From Chryseobacterium fluminis (lineage in GTDB: Bacteria > Bacteroidota > Bacteroidia > Flavobacteriales > Weeksellaceae): DNA of 64,000 nucleotides. The notes beneath the pieces were generated by a model. That model did no database searches and had not been told where the DNA came from. It saw only the letters and a program-made list of their open reading frames with translations. This document shows positions 17,086 to 25,641 of the stretch, in pieces. The stretch covers positions 1,178,001-1,242,000 of the forward strand of contig NZ_CP111121.1 in the NCBI RefSeq assembly GCF_026314945.1. The letters are read 5' to 3'. Both the position numbers and the translations under genes were made by a program. The stretch's first letter is position 1. Each line of letters opens with the position of its first letter.

Positions 17086-17979
17086 ATGGCCAATAATAAA
17101 AGATCAATTTACAGTGCACTTGCCGCCAACCTGCTCATAGCCTTAACAAAGTTTATTGCCGGGGCATTTACCAATAGCTCTTCCATGATCTCGGAAGGGA
17201 TCCACTCTACCGTTGACACCACCAATCAGCTGTTATTATTGTATGGATTGAGAAGGAGCAGGAAACCCGCTGATGAGTCGCATCCTTTCGGCTATGGTAA
17301 GGAACTCTATTTCTGGTCCTTTATCGTTTCTATTCTGATATTCGGTCTGGGGGGTGCTCTATCCATTTATCAGGGGATCTCACATATAATGGAACCGGAA
17401 CTGATGAAAGACCCTTTCTGGAACTATATCGTTTTAGTGCTCTCATTGATCTTCGAGGGAACTTCCCTATTTATCGCCGTCAAAGAATTCAACAAGACCC
17501 GTAACGGCGTTGGATGGTGGGAAGCGATCATCAAAAGCAAAGACCCCGCAAGCTTTTTGGTTGTCTTTGAAGATGGTGCGGCAGTGGCAGGACTGATCGT
17601 TGTGATGATATTGATGGGGATCAGCCATTCTTTTCAGATCCCTGAATTAGATGGTATTGCCTCGGTCATCGTAGGATTGATACTGGTCTTTGTCTCCTTT
17701 ATCCTGGCGAGGGAAAGCAGGAGCCTTTTAATGGGAGAAGGTATTGCCCCCTAAACAAGAGAAAAGATCGCAAAACTGGCTGAAAAGGATGCTGCCGTGG
17801 TAAGAACAAAAAGTATACTCTCCACTTACCAATCACCTGAGGAAGTTGTATTGATGCTTATCATTGATTTTGAAGAACATCTTGATACAGAGGAGATCAC
17901 AGAAGCCATACAACGCATCCGAGGCCATATCAAAGAGGAATTTCCCTTGGTCCGCTTTGTGATCAATCAGCCCGAATGA
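17086..17979 (+). pseudogene. CDF cation efflux transporter split by an in-frame TAA
   Basis: Cation diffusion facilitator of the ZnT9-like type (SHPFGYGKE motif). The first 222 codons contain the membrane part: SMISEGIHSTVDT (helix 2 with the His/Asp metal site) and FEDGAAVAG (helix 5, where Glu/Asp replace the usual His/Asp). After GEGIAP the codon at 17752-17754 is TAA. The same frame then continues without a gap as TREKIAKLAEKDAAVVRTKS to the stop at 17977-17979, supplying the missing cytoplasmic ferredoxin-like domain. The paralogue at 4372-4807 has GAA at this codon. A single nonsense change therefore splits the gene; translation could restart at the GTG at 17797. Normal role: metal/H+ exchange at the inner membrane. 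Confidence 0.85.
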
Positions 17980-18033
17980 TCACAAAAAATAATTTTGAAA
18001 CAAAGCAGTCGATCACATAATGATGTAGCAGCA

Positions 18034-19380
18034 TCACTGTAATGATCTTGCGATGAAAAAACCAATGACCAATGCAATAACAAAAGCTATTATAACCTTT
18101 GTGTAATCTGTTCTACTGCCTTTAATTTCCTGATTCAATCTGGCATTTTCCTGTTTCAATGTTTCAAGATTGACCAACAATGAAGCGGTCTTTTCACTGA
18201 TAGCAGACTGCACATTCTTTTCGTGCAAAATCGCGATCTCTTTTTTATAGCTTTCCATTTCTGCAATACGCTGTTTCTGCTGCTCCTGAAAATTTTTCTG
18301 AAGATCTTCAACCTGTTTGGTGGAGGTCTCCTGAAGTTTCTGAAATTCTTCATTTCTCACCTTAAGCTGCTCAGAATAGGTCTTGTTATGCGCCTCGCTC
18401 TGCTCCTTGTATGTTTTCTGAGCTTCTGCAAATTCCTCATTTTTCTTCTTCAGCTGTTTTTCAAGAGTTTCGACCTGCTCAGAAAACTGCTTGGTTACAT
18501 CTTTCTTGACCTCATCGATCAATAAGGCCCTTGAATTGGATCTTTCGTGCGAAAGTTTTTCTGCGATTGCATGGAGTCCGGCCCCATAATCGTGGGGCAG
18601 ATGAAAACGCTTGTCCGCCAACTTGTCCAATAATGTTTCGTCAACCGTGTGCCCGATGGCTGTCACCGTTACTGGATACATGTCTATGAATACTTCTGAC
18701 AATTTCAGGTCATTGAATGTTTCCATACTCTGGCGGTCGCCTCCTCCCCTTACCAAAGCAACGATATCATAATCCGACGCAGAAATTTCTTTCAGTTTTG
18801 CAATGATCGCTGTGGACGAGGTAATGTTGCAGGGGTGATCTGAAACATCAAAATACATTTGAGAAACATCCAGTCCCTCTGAAAAATCCTTCTGGACAAT
18901 GGCGTTGTTACCATAGATGTTGGCAACTCTGACCTTCTCATCTTTCAGGATCTTATTTCTTATCAAGGTCTCAAGGTCTTTTGACCCTGTCTCCAACTTT
19001 TTCTGGATCAGTCCGTACCTTTCCAGTTCTTCCTCGGATATGGACCTTTCCTCTTGCTGGATGATCTCATCGACCACAAAGCGTAATTCTATGGAAGAAT
19101 TTTTGATGCTTTTCTCAATATAACCTCTCAAAGTATAGATCTCATTATTGGCGATCTTGCTCCTTAGTAATGAAGATACACGCACGCCGATGGATATATT
19201 GTCCGCTTCGGAGAACAGATGGTCATAGTAGTAGTTGCCATAAGACTTACCACCACCATAGGCATATCGCCCTTTAAGGTAGATCAGATTGACCGTGGCG
19301 TTGAGCTTCAGGGCATTGCTGAAGATCCCTATGACGGACGTCGGAGAGTATACCGGGTAACTAACTTCGTGTTCCTCCAT
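18034..19380 (-). CDS. Membrane-anchored exonuclease VII large-subunit-like protein
   Basis: 448 aa. N-terminal OB-like part (about 10-110: NLIYLKGRYAY...NYYYDHLF...RVSSLLRSKI). An XseA-like core (about 190-300) has DYDIVALVRGGGDRQSMETFND and VTAIGHTVDETLLDKLADKR, matching the RGGGS and GHE-D-TL-D-AD motifs of ExoVII. Then comes a long glutamine/lysine/glutamate-rich coiled coil (about 320-420) and a final membrane helix VIIAFVIALVIGFFIARS. E. coli XseA has a coiled coil for XseB but no membrane anchor. The gene is convergent with the CDF transporter and 78 bases upstream of the next minus-strand AraC stop. A broken copy is at 7057-8399. Activity on DNA is inferred; the anchor suggests work at the envelope, perhaps on incoming DNA. 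Confidence 0.85.
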   Translation of the reverse strand: MEEHEVSYPVYSPTSVIGIFSNALKLNATVNLIYLKGRYAYGGGKSYGNYYYDHLFSEADNISIGVRVSSLLRSKIANNEIYTLRGYIEKSIKNSSIELRFVVDEIIQQEERSISEEELERYGLIQKKLETGSKDLETLIRNKILKDEKVRVANIYGNNAIVQKDFSEGLDVSQMYFDVSDHPCNITSSTAIIAKLKEISASDYDIVALVRGGGDRQSMETFNDLKLSEVFIDMYPVTVTAIGHTVDETLLDKLADKRFHLPHDYGAGLHAIAEKLSHERSNSRALLIDEVKKDVTKQFSEQVETLEKQLKKKNEEFAEAQKTYKEQSEAHNKTYSEQLKVRNEEFQKLQETSTKQVEDLQKNFQEQQKQRIAEMESYKKEIAILHEKNVQSAISEKTASLLVNLETLKQENARLNQEIKGSRTDYTKVIIAFVIALVIGFFIARSLQ

Positions 19381-19458
19381 TTATCATTTTTTATTTTTAT
19401 AATTCACAGCGGAAACAAAGTTATGGCTTATTGAAATAAATACACAACCCGACGAAGA

Positions 19459-20379
19459 TCAATTAAAAGATCTTCTGAATTCTGAAGGTGACAGCTTTGT
19501 TTTGGACTTGAAAAGGTTATTGAAAGATTGTGAATGCTCAAAACCCAATGCAAAGGCAACTTCACCTACTGAAAGGTCTGTAGCTGAAAGAAGCTGTTTT
19601 GCCTCTGGGATCAGTCTGTCGTGGATGTGCTGCTGTGTACTCTGACCGGTAAGTGACCTGAGCATATCACTAAGGTAGCTTGGGGAAAGGTTCAGGTGGT
19701 CAGCAAAGTATGATACGGATGGGAGTCCATATTCTACGGAAAGATCATCTTTGAAGTACTCATCCAGCAATGCTTCAAATTTCTCCAGGAGATTGCCGGC
19801 AACCGTTTTACGGGTTAAGAATTGTCTCTTGTAAAAACGGTTAGCATAGTTTAGTAGTAATTCAATCTGTGAGATGACCACATCATGGCTAAAGTCATCG
19901 ATCCTGGAATTGAGTTCAGTCTCCATAAAACTGAAAATCGACAGGACCGTATTTTTTTCCTCTTCGGAAAGGTGTAAAGTCTCTTTTATGGAATAGGAAA
20001 AGAAACCGAACTGCTTTATCTTTTTAGCCAACGGGTATCCCCAAAAAAAGTCAGGATGGATAAAAAGTGAAAATTGAGAGCAGGCAGAGTCTTCAGATCC
20101 CTTTCCGCCAACGATCTGTCCAGGTGCTGCAAACAATAGCCCACCCTGGTCGAAGTCATAATAATCCTGTCCATACTCCACTTTTCCGCTTAATTTCGGT
20201 TTGTAGGATATTTTATAAAAACCTAAAACATGGCGGTGGTACATCTTATCTTGTGGCATAAAGCTATGTACTTCGTTGACGAGGCTGATAAGCGGATGTT
20301 TAGGCTTCGGCAGGTCAAAGAAAAGATGCGCCTCAGTGAGCGACCTAAATTTGGTAGGTGTTAATTCTTCCTTTTTCAT
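19459..20379 (-). CDS. AraC family regulator, SDR-linked type
   Basis: 306 aa with an AraC-type sensor region (about 1-190: KVEYGQDYYDFDQGGLLFAAPGQ, FSLFIHPDFFWGYPLAKKI) and a C-terminal double HTH ending GFEHSQSFNNLFKSKTKLSPSEFRRSFN. It is one of three close paralogues (also 23919-24833 and 60755-61664), each next to an SDR gene. It follows the SDR at 20438-21274 on the same strand, with a strong terminator in the 58-base gap that would make its expression partly separate. It probably binds the 21-bp-phased repeat at 21324-21364. Inducer unknown. Confidence 0.93.
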   Translation of the reverse strand: MKKEELTPTKFRSLTEAHLFFDLPKPKHPLISLVNEVHSFMPQDKMYHRHVLGFYKISYKPKLSGKVEYGQDYYDFDQGGLLFAAPGQIVGGKGSEDSACSQFSLFIHPDFFWGYPLAKKIKQFGFFSYSIKETLHLSEEEKNTVLSIFSFMETELNSRIDDFSHDVVISQIELLLNYANRFYKRQFLTRKTVAGNLLEKFEALLDEYFKDDLSVEYGLPSVSYFADHLNLSPSYLSDMLRSLTGQSTQQHIHDRLIPEAKQLLSATDLSVGEVAFALGFEHSQSFNNLFKSKTKLSPSEFRRSFN

Positions 20380-20402
20380 AATTCTTTATTAAAGATAAGA
20401 AA

Positions 20403-20428
20403 AACCGATCATAAAGCTATGATCGGTT
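20403..20428 (-). terminator. Terminator between SDR and AraC genes
   Basis: AACCGATCATA, AAGC loop, TATGATCGGTT: perfect 11-base arms. On the minus strand it is followed by TTTTCTT. It lies after the SDR stop and before the AraC start, so read-through would set the regulator's level. Confidence 0.8.
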
Positions 20429-20437
20429 GTTTCCAGA

Positions 20438-21274
20438 TTATTTGATATTTCCTTGAGCAGACCTTGAAACCTCATCCCAAGATTCCCAAAGGGCAATTCG
20501 ATCTGCGTAAATACCCTTGATTAGGGGAAGGTTATGACTTCCCAAATGAAAGCGTAACGGTGGGTCTTCAGAGTCTACCACTTTGAGAATGGCTTGCGCT
20601 GTGGCATTCGGATCTCCCTGCTCATAAGAAGAAAGACCTTTGATAAATTCAGCTTTGAAATCATTATAGACATCAATACTTCCCGAGAATTTCAATGACT
20701 CCTGGCTACCGAATTCCGTCGCATAAGCCCCCGGTTCAATAATGGTGACCTTGATCCCAAACTGTTTTATTTCTTCTGAAAGACTTTCGTGAATCGCCTC
20801 GAAAGCCCACTTTGACGAACTGTAATATCCAATGACAGGCAAAGTGAAGTGCCCGATATTACTTGAAGTTCCTAAAATATGACCGTATCCCTGTTCTCTC
20901 AATATAGGTAATACCGCCTGAATAAGCGTTACGGGACCAATGATATTGGTCTCATACAAAGCTCGTATCTCATCCGCTGTCGCTTCCTCGATCGTTCCGA
21001 CCAATGAGTAACCAGCGTTGTTTAAAACGATGTCAAGTTTCCCGAAATGTTCGTGGGCCTTTTTAACAGCGTCTTTGACCTGATCAGGTTTTGTGACATC
21101 CAATTCCAAGGTCAATACATTATCTCCGTACTTTTCTTTAAGATCGGAAATACTTTCCAATTTTCTTGCCGTGGCAACTACCTTATCACCACGTTCCAAT
21201 GCTGCTTCTGTCCATACACGTCCGAAACCACGTGAGGTTCCTGTAATGAACCATACTCTATTTTGCTGTGCCAT
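20438..21274 (-). CDS. SDR family oxidoreductase
   Basis: 278 aa from the ATG at 21274 (MAQQNRVWFITGTSRGFGRV). The open frame extends 16 codons further, but that part is not SDR-like and would run towards the operator. TGTSRGFG at 11-18 is the cofactor motif, NNAGYSLVG follows, and the catalytic pair is in GYYSSSKWAFEAIHESL. The C-terminal extension with IADRIALWESW is typical of the YusZ-like subgroup. Cytosolic NAD(P)-dependent reductase or dehydrogenase of unknown substrate. Controlled, by position, by the AraC protein encoded just downstream. Confidence 0.93.
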   Translation of the reverse strand: MAQQNRVWFITGTSRGFGRVWTEAALERGDKVVATARKLESISDLKEKYGDNVLTLELDVTKPDQVKDAVKKAHEHFGKLDIVLNNAGYSLVGTIEEATADEIRALYETNIIGPVTLIQAVLPILREQGYGHILGTSSNIGHFTLPVIGYYSSSKWAFEAIHESLSEEIKQFGIKVTIIEPGAYATEFGSQESLKFSGSIDVYNDFKAEFIKGLSSYEQGDPNATAQAILKVVDSEDPPLRFHLGSHNLPLIKGIYADRIALWESWDEVSRSAQGNIK

Positions 21275-21323
21275 AATTTTATATTTATTTAACAAGACAA
21301 AATTAGCAAGCCTTAAATTCATA

Positions 21324-21364
21324 TTTGTAGGCTGAACGCAGAATTTTGTAGGCTAATGGCAGAA
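21324..21364 (-). promoter_or_regulatory. 21-bp-phased direct repeat, candidate AraC operator
   Basis: TTTGTAGGCTGAACGCAGAA (21324-21343) and TTTGTAGGCTAATGGCAGAA (21345-21364), repeating at 21 bp, about 50 bases upstream of the SDR start. Tandem half-sites two helical turns apart are how AraC-type monomers bind side by side. Confidence 0.65.
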
Positions 21365-21429
21365 CTTCCTTTGTATTCACTCATTCAAGAAAATCTATTA
21401 AAAGGCATCCAGTTTGTTACGTTTGTACC

Positions 21430-21915
21430 ATGAGCAATCACAAACCAAGTTATTTAAGTTTCAAAGCAGCAGATTACGCCTGGAAGCCTGATATAGACTA
21501 CAGAGAACATCCAGAAAGATATAAGGTAGGGAAAGGTGAGCAGGGTGTATTGATCTGTGAACCGTACAAATCTGAGATCGGCAAATTTTGGCGCTTCAAA
21601 AATGCGGAAATTGCAATAGAAAGCTCAGAGAAGATCTTCATACTTTTCTTGGACTACCTGAAAGCGAATGATTTTGTCGGTGCAGATATGGCCAGAAAAT
21701 ACCTCCAAATGGGGTTTACCCGGGCAAGGAGATATGCCAATTATAAAGGTGGAAAGAAATACGAGGCTGAAAAAGATTATCAATTAATGGCACGGGGAAC
21801 TGGTGATCCTGAAAAAGCCAGGTCTGCCGATATCTTCTACAAAAAATGGAAAGAGGCTGAGAAAAACGAGATGTATGCTGATTTAAAAATGCAATGGAAG
21901 AAAGATCACGGATAA
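21430..21915 (+). CDS. DUF4385 family protein
   Basis: 161 aa, full length for DUF4385. Recognised by DYREHPERYKVGKGEQGVL, EPYKSEIGKFWRFK, DMARKYLQMGFTRARRYANY and the following GGKKYE. Small, soluble, positively charged cytosolic protein, widespread as a single gene; no function is established. It is transcribed away from the SDR, sharing the intergenic region that holds the 21-bp repeat, so the repeat could also influence it. Confidence 0.88.
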   Translation: MSNHKPSYLSFKAADYAWKPDIDYREHPERYKVGKGEQGVLICEPYKSEIGKFWRFKNAEIAIESSEKIFILFLDYLKANDFVGADMARKYLQMGFTRARRYANYKGGKKYEAEKDYQLMARGTGDPEKARSADIFYKKWKEAEKNEMYADLKMQWKKDHG

Positions 21916-22044
21916 AAATTTGGATGCATAATTAAAAGCTTAATCTTTGATTTTGGTGATCACTTTTCTGCCCGATTATTCGAAGAACAAGTTGGTCATA
22001 TTAGAATATAACATAGTCACAGGAACTTGATCTATCTATAGGAA

Positions 22045-22431
22045 TTAATTTTTATCCGATCGAAAAGAGTTTAAAACTTCCTGACGGTTCGACAGACCAA
22101 ATTCGATCAATGTATTCAATACCTCCCAGATCTCCTGAGCGTGTTTTGTCAATACATAATAAGTAATATCCTTGGAAGGTGTATATTCAACAATCTTTTG
22201 GATCAGCTGATGGGCTTCCAAGGTCGTCAGCTCAGAACTAAGCACTTTGGGAGAAATACCTTTCGACACTTCAAAGAAATCCTTAAATCTTAGTTTCTCA
22301 TAATAATGGAGATTGAGAAGGATACAGAAACGCCATTTTCCACTCAATAGATCCAATGTATCTCTTAGCGCCAGAAATCTTTGCTTTAAGATCTTTTCAT
22401 TTTCTATGCAGGGTTTTATCTTCTTTTCCAT
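22045..22431 (-). CDS. HxlR family transcriptional regulator
   Basis: 128 aa winged-helix protein: LDLLSGKWRFCILLNLHYY, LRFKDFFEVSKGISPKVLSSEL and TPSKDITYYVLTKHAQ. It is more diverged than the two HxlR genes at 1.9 and 16.6 kb. Cysteines are present near the N-terminus (KPCIENEK) and in helix 1 (RFCIL), as in thiol-sensing members. Divergent from the NmrA-like gene at 22505, with ACTTTCC-N32-GGAAAGT between them as a possible operator. Confidence 0.9.
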   Translation of the reverse strand: MEKKIKPCIENEKILKQRFLALRDTLDLLSGKWRFCILLNLHYYEKLRFKDFFEVSKGISPKVLSSELTTLEAHQLIQKIVEYTPSKDITYYVLTKHAQEIWEVLNTLIEFGLSNRQEVLNSFRSDKN

Positions 22432-22434
22432 GAC

Positions 22435-22480
22435 ACTTTCCTATAGGTTACTAAACACAAATATAATGAATAAGGAAAGT
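22435..22480. promoter_or_regulatory. Inverted repeat ACTTTCC-N32-GGAAAGT between HxlR and NmrA genes
   Basis: Seven-base perfect arms at 22435-22441 and 22474-22480 in the divergent intergenic region. The spacing is wide and the core differs from the GTTACA arms of the other HxlR loci, so the assignment is weak. Confidence 0.3.
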
Positions 22481-22504
22481 AATTTTGCTTCAAAGAATTT
22501 TAAA

Positions 22505-23388
22505 ATGAAAAGAATATTGGTTACAGGTGCGACCGGAAATCAGGGAAGCGCCACCGTGTATGAACTATTGCAAAACGATTTTGAAGTGTTTGCATTGACA
22601 AGAATCCCCAGTCACAAGAAGCAAGAAATTTAAAAGATGCAGGAGCTGTTTTAGTAAAAGGAGATCTGGAAGACGTTGATGTTTTGAAAGATACATTTAA
22701 AAAAGTGGACGGGCTTTACTTGGTTCTTCCCGGAGTATGGGTCTCCAGCAAAGAGACAGATGAAAAGGAAGCTGAATTAGGAATCCAAACCATCAAATTG
22801 GCAGAGGAACAGGGAATTGAGTTTGTTTTGTATTCTTCGGTTATGGCCTCTGACAAACAGGATAGATTTCGCCCAAAATTTAAATTTACCATTGAACAAT
22901 ATCTATTGGAAAGTAAATTACAGGGTGCGGTGATCAGGCCTGCCTCATTTATGGAAAATCTTCTTTTGCCAAGCTTTGGATTGGGTGAAGGTAAATTCAT
23001 CAACCCTTTGCCTGAAGAGACCGCAATATCATGGGTTACTACTCAAGACATTGGAACTTTTGCACGTATTATATTTCAGAACCATAGCGATTTCAATGGC
23101 AAGACCATTGACTTTGGCGGTCAGCTTTTTACACCTAGACAAGTACTGGAACTGCTAGAGAAAAAATTAGATCAGCCTATAGAATTTGTACAGGTTCCTT
23201 TAGAAATGCTTTATCAGCAAAGTGAAATATTTGCAAAACTGGTAGAGATGGTAGCAAAAGAAGGATACGATCCTATCGATGATAAGCTGATATCATCCTG
23301 GTTACCAAAATTGACAAGCTTCGAAGAATGGCTGGATGATACAGGCATTGAAAAGATCAGGGGATTACAATCTTTTGGTAATCTTTAA
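22505..23388 (+). pseudogene. NmrA-like NAD(P)-binding protein with frameshift
   Basis: Starts MKRILVTGATGNQGSATVYE with the intact NmrA glycine motif. Near 22612 the frame breaks: the start frame ends at KKQEI-stop, while the next frame reads QEARNLKDAGAVLVKGDLED. It then runs intact from KVDGLYLVLP through FVLYSSVMASDKQ and RPASFMENLLLPSFG to the stop at 23386-23388. Total length about 294 codons, normal for the family. Otherwise well preserved, so the break is recent or a sequencing indel. Likely a redox-linked reductase controlled by the divergent HxlR. Confidence 0.85.
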
Positions 23389-23401
23389 TCAAGAATAAAT
23401 C

Positions 23402-23427
23402 AAAAAAGCGGCTTTTTGCCGGTTTTT
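23402..23427 (+). terminator. Terminator after the NmrA-like gene
   Basis: AAGCGGC, TTTTT loop, GCCGGTT (one mismatch), followed by TTT; 14 bases after the stop codon. Confidence 0.6.
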
Positions 23428-23918
23428 CAATATGAAACTTTATGATAATATCGGCTGGTCATTAAGTGAGACGATAAAGACTTAGGGCATCAGTATTGCC
23501 ACTCAGGAAATGGCAGGGCTCCACTGTCCTTTCCAGGATCATGATAACTTGATTTCCATTGACTAAGTATGAGCGGAATTGCGAAGCACATCACGTATAC
23601 CAAAATAAAATAAAAACTAATGCATAAAAGGAAATTGTTATAATAATGCTGTAGCGAAGAATTTTTTAAAACTCTGAAAACCGAACTTGTCTATCAAAAT
23701 AAATATTAAACTGGAGATCTTGTCAAAAAAGTCTCAAAATTTAATATTGAACCATTCTTAAAATGTAGCATAAAGAGTATATAAATTTTATCTCAAAAAT
23801 AGTTACAAGTTCAATCTAATCGTTAATGATGGAATGTTTTTCAGTGCACCAAGAGGAAAAGGTTTTAAAAACCCGATTCATCACAATAATTAAGATGTTA
23901 AAATTCGATACTATTCAC
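23428..23918. other. Intergenic stretch without a recognised gene
   Basis: 491 bases between a terminator and the convergent AraC stop. Short open pieces such as MKLYDNIGWSLSETIKT at 23431 are interrupted by stops and resemble nothing recognised. AT-rich in the second half. Confidence 0.6.
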
Positions 23919-24833
23919 CTAATTAAACGAGGAACGAAATTCCACGGGTGAGAGATTGGTTTTTGCTTTGAATAATTTACTGAAAGACTGGCTGTGCTCA
24001 AAACCTAGTTGATAAGCAATTTCACTAATGGATAGATCTGATGTGGACAGCTTTATTTTGGATTCCTCTATAATTTTGTTCTGTATGTGCTGCATCGTAC
24101 TCAGTCCGGTTAAATCCTTTAAAAGCCTGCTGAGATAACCGGGAGAAATATTTAATTCCTCCGTCAAAAATTTTACCGTAGGGAGTCCCTTTCCTGATAA
24201 ATCATCAGCTTCATAATAACTGTTGAGAAAACTTTCCATCCGGTCAAGTATTTGGTGATTTGTAATTTTTCTGGTAATGAATTGTCTTTGGTAAAACCTT
24301 TCAGAATAGTTCAGCAGCGTTTCGATCTGGGAAATGATGATATCCTGGCAGAATTTATCAATATTGGAATGGTGTTCCTGCCTGATGTTCTGAATAATAC
24401 CATTAAGGATGCTTTCTTCGGTATCTGATAAAAACAGTGCCTCGTTCACTGAATAGTCAAAGAATTCATAATGCTTTATTTTTTTCGCCAGCGCTGCATT
24501 CCAGAAAAAATCAGGATGTACCAGTAACATCCAGCCTGATTTATCATCCTGCTTCCCCTGGCGTACTTCAACGTTAAACACCTGTCCGGGTGCTATGAAG
24601 AATAGTATACCTTCGTCGAAATCATATTGCTGTTGTCCATATTTTAGCTTAGTAGCCACGTTTCTTTTGAGTGATATGGAGTAAAAGTCAAACACCCAAT
24701 TCACGTTATTATTTTCCGGTGACAAACGTACATCTGCGTAGTCCACCACACTGATAAGCGGGTGTTGAGGTGGAAGCAAACCCCTCGAACGGTGAAATTC
24801 AATCAACGATTTTAACTTCCGTACTTCTTTCAT
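23919..24833 (-). CDS. AraC family regulator, SDR-linked type
   Basis: 304 aa, paralogue of the AraC proteins at 19.5 and 60.8 kb: sensor part with LKYGQQQYDFDEGILFFIAPGQ and LLVHPDFFWNAALAKKIKHY, then a C-terminal HTH pair ending GFEHSQSFSKLFKAKTNLSPVEFRSSFN. It is the last gene of a minus-strand run NmrA-SDR-SDR-AraC (27301 to 23919) with gaps of 40, 33 and 49 bases, so probably one operon with its own regulator at the end. The 21-bp-phased repeat at 27345-27385 in front of the first gene is the likely target. Confidence 0.93.
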   Translation of the reverse strand: MKEVRKLKSLIEFHRSRGLLPPQHPLISVVDYADVRLSPENNNVNWVFDFYSISLKRNVATKLKYGQQQYDFDEGILFFIAPGQVFNVEVRQGKQDDKSGWMLLVHPDFFWNAALAKKIKHYEFFDYSVNEALFLSDTEESILNGIIQNIRQEHHSNIDKFCQDIIISQIETLLNYSERFYQRQFITRKITNHQILDRMESFLNSYYEADDLSGKGLPTVKFLTEELNISPGYLSRLLKDLTGLSTMQHIQNKIIEESKIKLSTSDLSISEIAYQLGFEHSQSFSKLFKAKTNLSPVEFRSSFN

Positions 24834-24882
24834 TTTAAAATAGGCTTTTATTTAAATATAGTAATTTACCCGCAAAGTTCAG

Positions 24883-25608
24883 CTATGGGTTCATCTTGTT
24901 AAAAATGTCTGTGATGGTACGGTTATTTTCATCTGCTCTTTCTTTGCTGTAACCGAAAGTCAGCTCCTTACTGCCCTGTACAAGCTGCTTGAAAATGGAA
25001 TCGATGAACTCACTTACTTCCGGATATCCATCATGGTGGCCCGGTCCGCCAAGGTCCGTATGTAGGGCAGGAGGATTGATCTCTATAACTGCTATACCCC
25101 GCGCTTCAAACTGCTTCCGGAGAGAAAGTGTAAATGAGCGCAGAAACGCTTTAGTCGCACAATAAACCGGCATGGCTGCAGAAGGTACGAAAGCCAGGCC
25201 AGAGGTAACATTCACAATAGTCTTCATTGTTGGCAGTCCTGCAAACAGGCTGATAAGTAAAATCGGAGCCAAAACGTTAACGTTGATCTCCTTAACCGCT
25301 CTGACGTAAAAATCGGCATCTGCGATATCCATCCGGTTCTGGATACCCGCATTATTGATCAATATGTTCAGATCAGCATGGTTCGCTACAACCCATTGAT
25401 GAAGCTTTCGCACCTCTTCTTCCCGTGAGACGTCACATACTACTGGTATTACACTTAAGGGAAAGCGCGCAGCCACTTCATCAAGTCTGTCCTTCCGCCT
25501 CCCGCAGATAATGATGGTATTGCCCTGCTCTACCAGTTTTTCGGTAAGTCCCAGACCGATCCCGGAGGCTCCCCCCGTAATAAGTATTTTCTGATTTGAG
25601 ATTTTCAT
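24883..25608 (-). CDS. SDR family oxidoreductase, DltE-like
   Basis: 241 aa. ITGGASGIGLGL at the N-terminus is the cofactor motif, INNAGIQNRMD the central motif, and the catalytic residues lie in VNVTSGLAFVPSAAMPVYCATKAF (Ser, Tyr-xxx-Lys). EINPPALHTDLGG matches the COG3967 (DltE-like) subgroup. Cytosolic NAD(P)-dependent enzyme of unknown substrate, third gene of the NmrA-SDR-SDR-AraC operon. Confidence 0.92.
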   Translation of the reverse strand: MKISNQKILITGGASGIGLGLTEKLVEQGNTIIICGRRKDRLDEVAARFPLSVIPVVCDVSREEEVRKLHQWVVANHADLNILINNAGIQNRMDIADADFYVRAVKEINVNVLAPILLISLFAGLPTMKTIVNVTSGLAFVPSAAMPVYCATKAFLRSFTLSLRKQFEARGIAVIEINPPALHTDLGGPGHHDGYPEVSEFIDSIFKQLVQGSKELTFGYSKERADENNRTITDIFNKMNP

Positions 25609-25641
25609 TCCTTTCTGTTTAAGATTTAAGATTCCTAACTA

